DNA from: Brevibacillus fortis
GTDB taxonomy: Bacteria > Bacillota > Bacilli > Brevibacillales > Brevibacillaceae
Assembly (NCBI RefSeq): GCF_003013395.1
Contig: NZ_PXZM01000018.1
Span: 62,001-126,000, forward strand
Length of the DNA stretch: 64,000 bases
Direction: 5' to 3'
Every line of letters begins with the position of its first letter. The first letter of the stretch is position 1. A program made the position numbers and the translations under genes. Under the pieces are notes generated by a model, which worked only from the letters and a program-made list of their open reading frames with translations, did no database searches and had not been told where the DNA came from. This document shows, piece by piece, positions 45,835-54,973 of this stretch.

Positions 45835-45966
45835 ATGCAAAAAGATCTATTTGATTTGGATGTTCAAGTAAAAGAGGTAAATCAAGTTCAATCAGATTCA
45901 GTGTTGAGCGACCTCATTTGCACTATAGGCTGCTCAGTTACTTGGTGCCAAAGCAACTGCTGCTAA
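45835..45966 (+). CDS. lanA: Class I lanthipeptide precursor (LanA)
   Basis: This is a 43-codon gene with AGGAGGAAC 8 nt upstream. The leader MQKDLFDLDVQV carries the F(N/D)LD box that class I dehydratases and cyclases recognise, close to the epidermin leader DLFNLDVKV. Aligned to epidermin/gallidermin, the core begins about Val23 as VLSDLICTIGC, matching IASKFICTPGC. It ends SVTWCQSNCC, matching the terminal Ser-X-Cys-Cys of epidermin. Predicted rings: Ser3-Cys7 (A), Thr8-Cys11 (B, the lipid II-binding pair), then Ser12/Thr14 with Cys16/Cys20, and Ser18-Cys21 as AviCys. The core has 21 residues and five Cys, with Ile in place of the usual ring-B Pro. No Pro-Arg or Pro-Gln cleavage site is present. 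A hairpin follows before lanB. Confidence 0.92.
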   Translation: MQKDLFDLDVQVKEVNQVQSDSVLSDLICTIGCSVTWCQSNCC

Positions 45967-45980
45967 TTTAGGTTGACGCT

Positions 45981-46016
45981 GGAGGAGCATCGCGATAAGC
46001 GATGTTCTTCCTTTAT
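45981..46016 (+). terminator. Partial terminator/processing hairpin between lanA and lanB
   Basis: A 13-bp stem (45981-45993 with 45999-46011, two G-U pairs, loop GATAA) is followed by TTTATAG. Such leaky hairpins lie between lanA and lanB in lantibiotic operons and let the precursor be made in excess. Confidence 0.7.
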
Positions 46017-46050
46017 AGTCTCACTTCATGCATGGGAAAGAGGGGTATGA

Positions 46051-49000
46051 ATGGCCAAGCAAATTTTAGAAAGGGAGCTGACTACTCGCTACCGTGAGAA
46101 CAAGAAGGAGGGAAACCTATATGCCTCAGCAGACTTTTTTATGCTACGGGTACCACTGTATCCTATAGAAATCTTCTATGAATTAAATAAAACCAGTGAT
46201 TATCTGGCTGCTATAAAGGAATATGCGAGGGATGAAAAGGTACGAGAAGCTATTCTCATCTCTAGTCCATCTCTGTACGAAGCATTGCCGAATTTAGAAG
46301 GCGATCCGACTTCTCGAAAGACCAAGCAGGCACTATCTAGTTTTGTTCGTTTTTTGTTAAGGATGAGTACCCGTTCTACCCCATATGGCTTATTCGCTGG
46401 TGTTGCTATGGGCTCATTCACTGACAAGACAAACGTCTCGTTGAAAGACTCACATTTTCATCAAAAACGCACACGTCCAGATATGGAGTGGTTGCTTGCA
46501 ATCATTCAGAGAGTAGAGCAACGACTTGATGTAGTAAAACAGTTGAAAGTACAACGAAATCACGCTTCGGTGCAGCTCGGTGGGCGAATGGAGCTTACTT
46601 TTGCCACTGAATACGGTCAAATGAAACGGTTAGATGGTAAACAAAAAGAGAGAATTTCAATCCGTGCTACAGAAGTTGTGCATGCCGTGTTTGATCTGGC
46701 AAAACAGCCGATCCGATTTGAACAATTAATTGCTAGGTTGATGGAAAAGTACCCTGAGGCGGGGGAACAGAAAGTAACCGGACTCCTGTGGCAATTATTT
46801 TCTCAAGAATTTTTGATTAGTGAATTACGTCCACCACTCACAGTAGCCACTCCATTTGATTATGTGATGGAGCGCCTTGCGTTACTTGATGGTGTACAGG
46901 ATATATATTCGGAATTAACTGCGATTCAAGCAAAAATGAACCAATACGATAGACATCCTATAGGTACTGGTATACAAGACTTTCAAGAATTGATTGCGCA
47001 GATGAAGGATCTTGAAGCCAGCATGATGCCCGTACAAGTAGACCTCCATATAGGTAATCACAACGCATCTTTACACAAGGGTATAGGTGAAGAAGTAGCA
47101 AAAGCGGTGGAATGTCTGTGGCGAATGTCTTTACCACAACGAGGAGCGTCCCATCTAAGAAGCTACCATAGGGACTTTTTAGAGAAATACGGAACATCGA
47201 GAGAAGTCCCCGTTTTGGAGCTTCTTAGTGATGAGGTTGGTCTAGGAGCACCCGCAGGATATATGTTTCCACAAAGTAGTCGAAGAGAGCCAGTATCGCC
47301 TCTCAAGTATTCTGATAAGCGTGAAGCTAGATTGATGAGAAAAGTAGTTCATGCGATTGCAACAAAAACGAGAGAAATAGAAATTACGAATGATCTTCTC
47401 GACCAACTAGATACAGAGCTAGTCGATACGAAATACGCACCAGATTCCTTGGAAATGTACGTGGAGGTCATCGCACCCTCACAGGAAGCAATCGATCAAG
47501 GAGACTATCTACTAGAGGTAGCACCCATGCCTGGTTCAGCTAAGGTGGGCCAATCGTTTGGTAGATTCCTCGATATACTCGGACCAGAAGCGATAGAGAA
47601 ACATGAACAGATTCATAATCAAGTACAGGGACAGCATGAAGATGTGATCTTTGTTGATGCCAATTATCTTTCACCCGTTGGACGACATGCCAATATCGTT
47701 CTCCATCCATCCCTCAGCCGATATGAACTGGCCATTGGCACGAATTGTTCTGAGAAGGCTCAGCATATCCTTCAGCTTGAGGATATTGTAGTAGGCGCCA
47801 CAATAGAGCATTTCTATCTGAAATCCCGTACACATGGAAAGAAACTAGTTATCTCATCGGATAATATGCTTAATTTCAAGAATGCTCCAAATATTTATCG
47901 TTTCTTGCGTGAAGTCTCTATGGAAAATGAACGTCTTTGGAACCCATTCTCTTGGGGGAATATGGATGCTTCCCCGTATTTGCCACGTGTTCGATATGGA
48001 AAAACCATCTTATCCCCTGCTATATGGAAGCTGATACCAGATTCTCTGGGACTGAAGGGAGATCCGAAAGAAGACAAGATCTGGAATGAGGCTTTTACTA
48101 AGTGGAGAATGGAGTGGGATCTACCACGATATGTGTACATGGCATTCGGTGACAACCGTATTTTGTTAGATTTGGATAATCCTTATCATGTAGAAGAGTT
48201 GCGTACAGAATTGTTCAAGTCAAATAACATTCAACTCCGTGAAAAAATCGGGGGTACAGAAGAATATTGGGTCACTGGACCAGATGGGCATTTTTCCATG
48301 GAATGTGTAGTTCCATTACTGAGGAGACCACCTATAGAGAAGAAAATAAATATCCCCTCGTATCGAAATGAAAATGTTCTATCTAAGGAGCAATACTTAA
48401 AATTCCCTGGAAGTGATTGGCTGTTTTTAAAACTGTATGGGGGCCACCAGAGACAGGATGAATTTATCGTTGATCAGATCCATGCGTTTGCGGATTCCAT
48501 GGTTAAAAAAGGAGTAGCAGACGAATGGTTTTTCATGCGATATGTAGACCCGGACCATCATATTCGCCTCCGTTTTCACGGCAAGCCCGAAAAGCTTATG
48601 CAGGAGATTTTCGCAGAACTTTACCCTTGGATTCAAGAGTGTCAACGAGAGGGATTTATTCAAAGAATGGTCATTGATACGTATGATCGCGAAGTAGAAA
48701 GATACGGTGGACCATCGATCATGGCTGATGCGGAGCGAGTATTTGCTAAAGATAGCCAGACGACTGCGAATCTTTTGAGATTCTTGCGGTTGCATCAAAC
48801 GTATCTACCTGACTATGTTTTGGCAACGATTAGTATCATTGACATGATGACTAGATTCGGACTTCGTTTTGAACAGCAACTGGCTTGGATGGAAATGCGT
48901 GTGAAAAAGGATGCCCAGAGAGAAGAGTTCCGAAAATGGCGTAAACCATTGCTTACTCTCGCTGATCCGCGGAACGATTGGCAAGGATTGCGTAGTCATC

Positions 49001-49257
49001 CAAGCGGGGAAGCCATTCGTGAAGCGATGGCCTTGAGAGCGGATGTATTGGAGGATTTCGGAAGGCTTGTAGTTGAGTGTGAACAAAACCATTCATTGTG
49101 GAGTTCTCCATCGATGGTCATGGGTAGCTTGATCCATTTGCATTGCAATCGCTTATTTGGAGTAAGGCGAGAGATGGAAGATAAATCCATGGCCTTTGTA
49201 CGCCATACTTTACACAGCCAGCTTCACTGGAGGGAGAATGCTGGTGACTCCATTTAA
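46051..49257 (+). CDS. lanB: Class I lanthipeptide dehydratase LanB
   Basis: This 1068-residue full-length LanB uses glutamyl-tRNA to dehydrate Ser and Thr of the precursor. The N-terminal glutamylation domain has the conserved RMSTRSTPYGLFAGV near residue 105. The C-terminal elimination domain (SpaB_C) starts near 785 with SDWLFLKLYGG and includes FMRYVDPDHHIRLRFHG near 830. The start at 46051 has AAAGAGGGG 5 nt upstream. Both domains are present in one chain, unlike split thiopeptide-type LanBs. Its 3' end overlaps lanT by 20 nt. Confidence 0.95.
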   Translation: MAKQILERELTTRYRENKKEGNLYASADFFMLRVPLYPIEIFYELNKTSDYLAAIKEYARDEKVREAILISSPSLYEALPNLEGDPTSRKTKQALSSFVRFLLRMSTRSTPYGLFAGVAMGSFTDKTNVSLKDSHFHQKRTRPDMEWLLAIIQRVEQRLDVVKQLKVQRNHASVQLGGRMELTFATEYGQMKRLDGKQKERISIRATEVVHAVFDLAKQPIRFEQLIARLMEKYPEAGEQKVTGLLWQLFSQEFLISELRPPLTVATPFDYVMERLALLDGVQDIYSELTAIQAKMNQYDRHPIGTGIQDFQELIAQMKDLEASMMPVQVDLHIGNHNASLHKGIGEEVAKAVECLWRMSLPQRGASHLRSYHRDFLEKYGTSREVPVLELLSDEVGLGAPAGYMFPQSSRREPVSPLKYSDKREARLMRKVVHAIATKTREIEITNDLLDQLDTELVDTKYAPDSLEMYVEVIAPSQEAIDQGDYLLEVAPMPGSAKVGQSFGRFLDILGPEAIEKHEQIHNQVQGQHEDVIFVDANYLSPVGRHANIVLHPSLSRYELAIGTNCSEKAQHILQLEDIVVGATIEHFYLKSRTHGKKLVISSDNMLNFKNAPNIYRFLREVSMENERLWNPFSWGNMDASPYLPRVRYGKTILSPAIWKLIPDSLGLKGDPKEDKIWNEAFTKWRMEWDLPRYVYMAFGDNRILLDLDNPYHVEELRTELFKSNNIQLREKIGGTEEYWVTGPDGHFSMECVVPLLRRPPIEKKINIPSYRNENVLSKEQYLKFPGSDWLFLKLYGGHQRQDEFIVDQIHAFADSMVKKGVADEWFFMRYVDPDHHIRLRFHGKPEKLMQEIFAELYPWIQECQREGFIQRMVIDTYDREVERYGGPSIMADAERVFAKDSQTTANLLRFLRLHQTYLPDYVLATISIIDMMTRFGLRFEQQLAWMEMRVKKDAQREEFRKWRKPLLTLADPRNDWQGLRSHPSGEAIREAMALRADVLEDFGRLVVECEQNHSLWSSPSMVMGSLIHLHCNRLFGVRREMEDKSMAFVRHTLHSQLHWRENAGDSI

Positions 49258-51112
49258 GGAAAACAGCAATCGATTAGACACGATTCGAAATGTATTTGCT
49301 TCCTTCTCTCATTGGCCGAGTGTTTTTCGTTTACTGTATCAAACAAATCCTCGGTACTTTGCGAATGTTATGATATTGACGATTCTAAGTAGCTTGATTC
49401 CTGTAGGCGTGATTATTGCCACGCAATCATTAATTGATGCGGCCGTAGCCATCTCTTCGGGAGGGGGAATCGTTCCGCTTTTCATCGCGTTTGGTCTTTT
49501 CGCGTTTCTAGCCGTGATCCGCGATATTCTCAAACATGTTGATCTGGTCTACAAAACGTTGTATCAAGAACTGCTATCCAATCATGTCAATCTGTTGATC
49601 ATGCAAAAAGCTACACGACTTCCTTATTCCAGTTTTGAGGATGCAGGAATCTATGACCAGCTTCAACGGGCAAAGCAAGATTCCACGTTTCGCCCCTATC
49701 AGTTATTTCAACAGGTGATAAGTATTATTAGTAATGTGATTGTATTACTGTCTGTTTCCGCTATGCTGATCACTTGGAAGTGGTGGCTAGCTCTTATTTT
49801 GCTCTTGCTACCTATCTGTTCGACTTTCTCTTTTATTCGATTGGGACAAGAGGAATTCATGATTGATCACAACCGCGCTTCTGATCGTCGTAAGCAATAT
49901 TATCTGATGCATTTATTGACCAGCGATTCATCAGTAAAAGAACTAAAAACCTTTCAGCTAGGCCCATTTCTGGTCGATAGATATCGGAAGTATTACGAGC
50001 GATTTTTTAATCAAGACAAAGCAATGGTGATTAAAAGGACAAAGGTGGCGCTTGGGTTTCAGGCCCTGTCTCTCATTGCTGTAGTAGCGATGCAGTCGTA
50101 TGTCGTATGGGAAACGATGTTAGGTACGATTGCAGTTGGCAGCTTAATCGCGTTTATCCAGGCGATTTCTTACACTCAAACAACGTCCACAGATCTTATG
50201 CAAACGATCTTTAACATGTATCAAAACAATCTGTACATTAGTCAGTTATTCACATTTTTATCTGTGCCAGATGAGAAAAGATTAGCAGTAGCAGAAAGCG
50301 TTCCTTTTGAGAAGGACGCGTCTGGTTTAGAGTTTCGCAATGTCTCGTTCAAATATCAAGGTGTGGATGCCTACGCGTTACGGAATGTAAGCTTCGCCAT
50401 TCGTCCAGGAGAAACGCTGGCATTAGTAGGAGAGAACGGATCAGGAAAATCGACAATCGTAAAATTAATTACGCAATTGTATCAACCGACAGAAGGCGAA
50501 ATATTGTTTGATGGTAAGCCGATTTCCCATTATGAGGAGAATGAATGGCGCCAAAAAATTAGCGCCTTGTTCCAAGATTTTATTAAATATGAGATGGCAG
50601 TCAATGAAAACATCGGCTTTGGTAACTATCGAAAAGCTGATGATGAAGCAGCCATTATCGATGCAAGCAAACAGGCCGGAGCAGATGAAATGATTAAACG
50701 TTTTCCACAACAATTTCATACACAGCTTGGCAAATGGTTTGCGGAGGGGTATCAGATTTCGGGAGGGCAGTGGCAGCGTATCGCCATCTCCCGCGCTTAC
50801 ATGCGTGATGCTGCTTTATACATTCTTGACGAGCCAACAGCAGCACTAGATCCTCAAGCAGAGCAAGAAGTATTCACTCGGTTCCGTGAATTGACCCAGA
50901 ATAAAATGGGCTTATTTATTTCCCATCGATTCTCAACTGTTCGATATGCCAACCAGATTCTTGTCCTAAAACAAGGAGAGATCATTGAAGCGGGTACGCA
51001 TAAGGAACTACTGGCAGAAGACGGCGTTTATGCATCTCTTTTTCATATACAGGCTTCTTTTTATTTGGAAGAAACGGATGAATCGACAAGACAGATGGTC
51101 GGACAAATGTAA
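49238..51112 (+). CDS. lanT: Lanthipeptide ABC exporter LanT (NisT type)
   Basis: This 624-residue half-transporter has an N-terminal membrane domain (about six helices to residue 320) and a nucleotide-binding domain with Walker A GENGSGKSTI near 398, signature SGGQWQRIAISRA near 508 and Walker B LYILDEPTAALDP near 527. There is no N-terminal C39 peptidase, so it exports but does not cleave, as NisT does. ATG 49238 is close to GGAGGG; a GTG two codons on is also possible. It overlaps lanB. Confidence 0.94.
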   Translation: MLVTPFKENSNRLDTIRNVFASFSHWPSVFRLLYQTNPRYFANVMILTILSSLIPVGVIIATQSLIDAAVAISSGGGIVPLFIAFGLFAFLAVIRDILKHVDLVYKTLYQELLSNHVNLLIMQKATRLPYSSFEDAGIYDQLQRAKQDSTFRPYQLFQQVISIISNVIVLLSVSAMLITWKWWLALILLLLPICSTFSFIRLGQEEFMIDHNRASDRRKQYYLMHLLTSDSSVKELKTFQLGPFLVDRYRKYYERFFNQDKAMVIKRTKVALGFQALSLIAVVAMQSYVVWETMLGTIAVGSLIAFIQAISYTQTTSTDLMQTIFNMYQNNLYISQLFTFLSVPDEKRLAVAESVPFEKDASGLEFRNVSFKYQGVDAYALRNVSFAIRPGETLALVGENGSGKSTIVKLITQLYQPTEGEILFDGKPISHYEENEWRQKISALFQDFIKYEMAVNENIGFGNYRKADDEAAIIDASKQAGADEMIKRFPQQFHTQLGKWFAEGYQISGGQWQRIAISRAYMRDAALYILDEPTAALDPQAEQEVFTRFRELTQNKMGLFISHRFSTVRYANQILVLKQGEIIEAGTHKELLAEDGVYASLFHIQASFYLEETDESTRQMVGQM

Positions 51113-51128
51113 AAGAGAGAGGGAGAGT

Positions 51129-52529
51129 ATGGAGACAAATAAACCGGTGGTTACGACTAAGCATGCATGGGAAGGGATTCAAAATGAAGAGCTAAGAACA
51201 AAGGCTTTATCTACTGCACTAAAGGTAGCCGCGCGTTTGAGAGATCCCATTCAGGTAGAAAAAGTCGTGATGAACAAAGATAACATAAGTGTCGCAGGAC
51301 CGATTCATCAACATCCTTGGGGGGCTGCTACTCTTTCTCACGGATATCCTGGCACGATACTCTTTTTCGCTGAGTTAGATCGACATTTCCCTGATAAAGG
51401 CTGGAATCTTATAGCTCATGATCATCTTCTTGCTCTTCAAGAGAAAATTAAGGCAGTAGGGATTTCTAGTGAGTCCATGTGTGGTGGAGTAGCAGGTATT
51501 TGCTTTGCTACGCTGGTAGCTTCACGCAATCGAGAGCATTATCAACGCTTTCTTGGACAACTGGATCAATTGCTCGCTACACGAACAGCGGTCATCCTTG
51601 AAGAAGAGTATGTCCTTGATAAAAAAAGAGGGGGAAGTAATCCTCATATCTATGATGCTATTAAAGGTGTAGCAGGCATTGGACGGTACTTACTAGCAAG
51701 TAAACAGATTGATGTTCTTCACTCTGCGTTACAGGATGTTTTGCGATATCTCGTATATCTAAGCCAACCTAGAGAATATGAAGATGGTATAAAAATACCA
51801 GGGTGGTACTTGACTCAAGAGATGCAATATTTAGACAAGGATAAACAGATGTATCCGAAAGGCAATTTTAACGTAGGTCTTGCTCATGGAATTCCTGGAC
51901 CACTAGCTTTATTATCACTTGCTCTAAGAGAAGGAGTAGAAGTATCTGGTCAGAGGGAGGCAATACGTAACATAGCTGAATGGCTCGTGCGGTGGAAGGA
52001 ACAGGACGCTAGTGGGATTATGTGGAGAGGTAGAGTGAAATTAGAGGAAGAGCTAGGGGAAGAAGTACTTTCCCAACACTCGTTTCGACGTGATGCATGG
52101 TGCTATGGCACACCAGGGGTAGCTCGTTCACTCTATCTAGCCGGTGAAGCTTTGCAAGATTCAGCTTATTGTAATCTGGCTATTCAAGCTTACGAGGATG
52201 TTTTCAAGAGATCAGAAAGCGATTGGAATCTCTACGCAGATACGTTTTGTCATGGAAAAGCGGGACTTTTGCAAATGACGCTTAGAATGGCAACAACTAC
52301 AGATGACGAACGCTATCAACCACATATCGCGTATTTAGCTAAGTGCCTAGTCGATAATTTTAATCCGTCGCTTCCTTTTGGTTATCAAGATATAGAACCA
52401 AATGGTGATGGAAAAGTAGGGCTTAATAAGGCAGGTGCCCTTGAAGGTGCAGCTGGTATTGGTCTTGCTCTTCTTTCTGCAAGCAGTGATCAAGAGCCAT
52501 TATGGGATCAGCCATTCCTGTTGGCCTAG
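51129..52529 (+). CDS. lanC: Lanthionine synthetase cyclase LanC
   Basis: This 466-residue cyclase adds Cys thiols to dehydrated residues. The zinc ligands are Cys in WCYGTPG near residue 325 and Cys-His in TFCHGKAG near 374. The acid/base His lies in GLAHGIPG near 252. Repeated GxxG loops of the alpha-toroid are visible (GGVAGICFA, GVAGIGRYL, GAAGIGLALL). The start at 51129 has GAGAGGGAGAG upstream; longer in-frame versions run into lanT and are rejected. It is somewhat longer than NisC (about 415). Confidence 0.95.
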   Translation: METNKPVVTTKHAWEGIQNEELRTKALSTALKVAARLRDPIQVEKVVMNKDNISVAGPIHQHPWGAATLSHGYPGTILFFAELDRHFPDKGWNLIAHDHLLALQEKIKAVGISSESMCGGVAGICFATLVASRNREHYQRFLGQLDQLLATRTAVILEEEYVLDKKRGGSNPHIYDAIKGVAGIGRYLLASKQIDVLHSALQDVLRYLVYLSQPREYEDGIKIPGWYLTQEMQYLDKDKQMYPKGNFNVGLAHGIPGPLALLSLALREGVEVSGQREAIRNIAEWLVRWKEQDASGIMWRGRVKLEEELGEEVLSQHSFRRDAWCYGTPGVARSLYLAGEALQDSAYCNLAIQAYEDVFKRSESDWNLYADTFCHGKAGLLQMTLRMATTTDDERYQPHIAYLAKCLVDNFNPSLPFGYQDIEPNGDGKVGLNKAGALEGAAGIGLALLSASSDQEPLWDQPFLLA

Positions 52530-52547
52530 AAGAGGAGAAATCGAGAG

Positions 52548-53141
52548 ATGACACACGATCCATTTCTAAAGGAGAAGAACCTTTTGGTCGGCATATCAGG
52601 CTCGATTGCCGTTATAGGAGTGTCTGCTTATCTTAGTATGTTTCGATCCCTGTTCAAAGAGGTAAAAGTAGTAATGACAGAACAGGCCGAAACGCTCGTC
52701 CCACCGTCTACGATTTTGTTTTTCTGTGACGAGATATTTACAGATGAAGAGCCTGGTCTTGAGAAAAAAATGAACCACGTTGAGTTAGCACGTTGGGCAG
52801 ATCTGTTCGTTGTTTTGCCAGCGACGACGAATGTCATTGGACAAGCTGCTAACGGAATTGCCCCAAACTTGCTAACCTCCACTATTCTAGCGCATCCAAA
52901 ACCAGTTATGTTTTTTCCAAATATGAATCGCCTTATGTGGACGAAAAATGTGGTTCAGCGAAATGTAAATCAGCTTCGAGAGGACGGTCACATCGTTGTG
53001 GATCCAGTAGAAGCTATGGCTTATGAAGTAGCATCTGGCACCATGCAGCCTAACTTCATCTTGCCACAGGGACCAGCGGTGATGCAGGAAATAAAAAGTG
53101 TATTACTTGAACGAGAGAAAAGCACAACTCCTTCTGTATAA
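52548..53141 (+). CDS. lanD: Flavoprotein peptidyl-cysteine decarboxylase LanD (EpiD type)
   Basis: This 197-residue HFCD-family flavoprotein oxidatively decarboxylates the C-terminal Cys of the precursor to give the enethiol that forms AviCys. Motifs match EpiD: GISGSIAVIG at the FMN site near residue 15, the active-site His in NHVELARWAD near 75, PATTNVIGQAANGIAPNLL near 91 and the PxMNxxMW-type PNMNRLMW near 124. Its presence with a precursor ending in Cys-Cys makes AviCys formation very likely. It could in principle be a CoaC-like decarboxylase, but its place at the end of the lan operon argues against that. Confidence 0.93.
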   Translation: MTHDPFLKEKNLLVGISGSIAVIGVSAYLSMFRSLFKEVKVVMTEQAETLVPPSTILFFCDEIFTDEEPGLEKKMNHVELARWADLFVVLPATTNVIGQAANGIAPNLLTSTILAHPKPVMFFPNMNRLMWTKNVVQRNVNQLREDGHIVVDPVEAMAYEVASGTMQPNFILPQGPAVMQEIKSVLLEREKSTTPSV

Positions 53142-53175
53142 GGAGCATTTTGAACGATGGTGTAGCTGTAGAGAG

Positions 53176-53219
53176 AAAAGACTGCTTCGGCTTCTTGTGC
53201 CAGTGAAGCAGTCTTTTTT
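53176..53219 (+). terminator. Terminator of the lanthipeptide operon
   Basis: AAAAGACTGCTTC (53176-53188) pairs with GAAGCAGTCTTTT (53205-53217), followed by T's. Confidence 0.9.
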
Positions 53220-53349
53220 GTATATTCGCAAGCGAACCACCTGAATCCAATCCTTTACCTGAACTTCTTTTCGCTTTATTATGCTACTTGTAGCCGTAGT
53301 GAAATGAAAGAAGTAGAATTTACAACTTAGAGACAACTGAAAGATACTT

Positions 53350-53377
53350 TTTACATATTGCCCCTATATTCTATAAC
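53350..53377 (+). promoter_or_regulatory. Promoter of the PepSY-like gene
   Basis: TTTACA (53350-53355) and TATAAC (53372-53377) are 16 bp apart, about 55 nt before the start codon. Confidence 0.5.
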
Positions 53378-53432
53378 TGTAACAAAGGTTTCGTGCACAA
53401 ACCAAAAACAAAAAATTTTAGGAGGCATTACT

Positions 53433-54233
53433 ATGAACAAAAAAAGTATTCTCGTTTTTTCAATGGCACTATCAATTATAGGCGGTGCTACAGCAGCTGT
53501 ATATGCAAGCGATAACGCGGTTCATTCTACTAAAAACAAGGTCGTAACGTTGGCAAGCAAAGAAGGAAATGGCACAAATCAAACCACTACAAATCATGTA
53601 GTCAAAGTAGCAAATGGAAAGATTAGTGATGAAGAAGCGGTAAAAATTGCAACCAAAGCTCTAAAAGATTATATGGGGCTTGACGCGAAATCTTTTGGTG
53701 AGGCACGTGTTAATAGAACGAACGCGCAAGAAGATTTTACATTTTTTATGGATTTATATTCAAAAGAAGATGCAGCTGTATTAAAAGAAAACGCCAAAAA
53801 AGAAACGGCAAATGTTATCGTTGTACAGTTTGTTCGTGCTGAAGACTTAAACCAGCCAATGGCTGCTTCTAATCGCATTGTCATAAATGAAAAAACAGGT
53901 GAAATTGTTTCTTTAACTGCTTTCACTAATGAAGCTCGAAGCTTAGAGACAACAATCGATGATGCGAAAGTTAAATCTGCGGTCATCAACTTTTTTGATA
54001 AACAACAGAAAAATGTTAGGGAAAATACGCTGAAGGTTAGCAAGACTGCTAATTCCGGAACCATACGTGTTCTTTGCGATCTGGAAGATGGAAGGGATGT
54101 AACAGTGACAATTAGTCTGAAGAATTATTCAGTATCTAGTTACGAGATTAATTATGATAGACTAATCCCTCTACCTTCCGAAGAAAAAGATTACCGTGAG
54201 AATTTCAGAGAACTGAAAGTGAATGAAAATTGA
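53433..54233 (+). CDS. Secreted PepSY-like protein next to a two-component system
   Basis: This 266-residue protein starts at 53433 behind TTAGGAGG. It has a signal peptide (MNKKSILVFSMALSIIGGA, cleavage likely after VYA), then a region with GKISDEEAVKIATKALKDY and VINEKTGEIVSLT that resembles repeated PepSY-type domains. These are extracytoplasmic and often modulate peptidases or sensors. The gene is followed by a response regulator and a histidine kinase whose external domain it may contact. It is unclear whether it belongs to the lanthipeptide system, since a terminator separates them. Confidence 0.65.
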   Translation: MNKKSILVFSMALSIIGGATAAVYASDNAVHSTKNKVVTLASKEGNGTNQTTTNHVVKVANGKISDEEAVKIATKALKDYMGLDAKSFGEARVNRTNAQEDFTFFMDLYSKEDAAVLKENAKKETANVIVVQFVRAEDLNQPMAASNRIVINEKTGEIVSLTAFTNEARSLETTIDDAKVKSAVINFFDKQQKNVRENTLKVSKTANSGTIRVLCDLEDGRDVTVTISLKNYSVSSYEINYDRLIPLPSEEKDYRENFRELKVNEN

Positions 54234-54245
54234 TTTTGTAGGACT

Positions 54246-54291
54246 GGTTAGATGGAGTAAGTGCCCTTAATGGTACTTACTCCATCTAACC
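54246..54291 (+). repeat. Long perfect hairpin between the PepSY-like gene and the two-component genes
   Basis: The arms 54246-54262 and 54275-54291 are perfectly complementary over 17 bp, extendable to about 20 with a G-U. No T-tract follows on either strand, so it is not a classical terminator. A role in mRNA processing or differential expression is possible. Confidence 0.6.
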
Positions 54292-54319
54292 GTTACAAAA
54301 GGAATGAGGTAAAAACAGA

Positions 54320-54973
54320 ATGATTAAAATTTTAGTTGTTGAAGATGATATCGCAGTAGCAAATTTAATAAAATTGAATTTGAATACGGCAAATTATGAG
54401 AGTTCAATCGCTTTTAATGGAGAGGAAGCCCTACGTGTAATTGAAAGCGATCGTTTTGATCTAATTCTTTTGGATGTTATGCTTCCAAAAGTTGATGGAT
54501 TTACTTTATTTGAAAAAATTAAACCTTTAGGGATACCTGTCATTTTTTTAACTGCGAAAAGTTCAGTTGCAGATAAGGTGTATGGATTAAAAGCGGGAGT
54601 AGATGACTATATTACGAAACCCTTTGAAGGAATTGAATTACTGGCCAGGATTGAAAATGTATTGAGGCATTACAATAAAAAAAGCAACATCATAAATTTT
54701 AAAGACACTGAGGTACACTTGCAAGAAATGCAGGTGAAAAAGAACGGTGAAATGATTGAGCTTACCTTGAAAGAGTTCGAGTTATTGGTGTTTTTAGTAC
54801 AAAATAAAAACATCGTATTAACCAGGGAAAAATTAATAGAAAAAATTTGGGGATATGACTACATTGGCGAGACTCGGACGATAGACAACCATATACAAAA
54901 GCTAAGAAAAAAGCTGGAATGGAAAGATGAAATTAAAACAGTATTTAAGTTGGGATATAGGCTGGAGGAATAA
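54320..54973 (+). CDS. OmpR-family response regulator
   Basis: This 217-residue protein has a receiver domain with the acidic pair EDD at residues 8-10, phospho-acceptor Asp52 in LILLDVMLPKVDG, and Lys in TKPFEG near 100. The winged-helix output domain (from about 125) has LTLKEFELLVFLVQNKN and DNHIQKLRKKL. Its stop abuts the start of the kinase gene, so the two form a pair. The regulon could include the upstream secreted protein or the lanthipeptide operon. Confidence 0.94.
   Translation: MIKILVVEDDIAVANLIKLNLNTANYESSIAFNGEEALRVIESDRFDLILLDVMLPKVDGFTLFEKIKPLGIPVIFLTAKSSVADKVYGLKAGVDDYITKPFEGIELLARIENVLRHYNKKSNIINFKDTEVHLQEMQVKKNGEMIELTLKEFELLVFLVQNKNIVLTREKLIEKIWGYDYIGETRTIDNHIQKLRKKLEWKDEIKTVFKLGYRLEE

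Noticed and set aside
50985-51128. 48-residue N-terminal extension of LanC
   Set aside because: It lies inside the lanT reading frame and lacks a ribosome site; the family-like protein starts at 51129.
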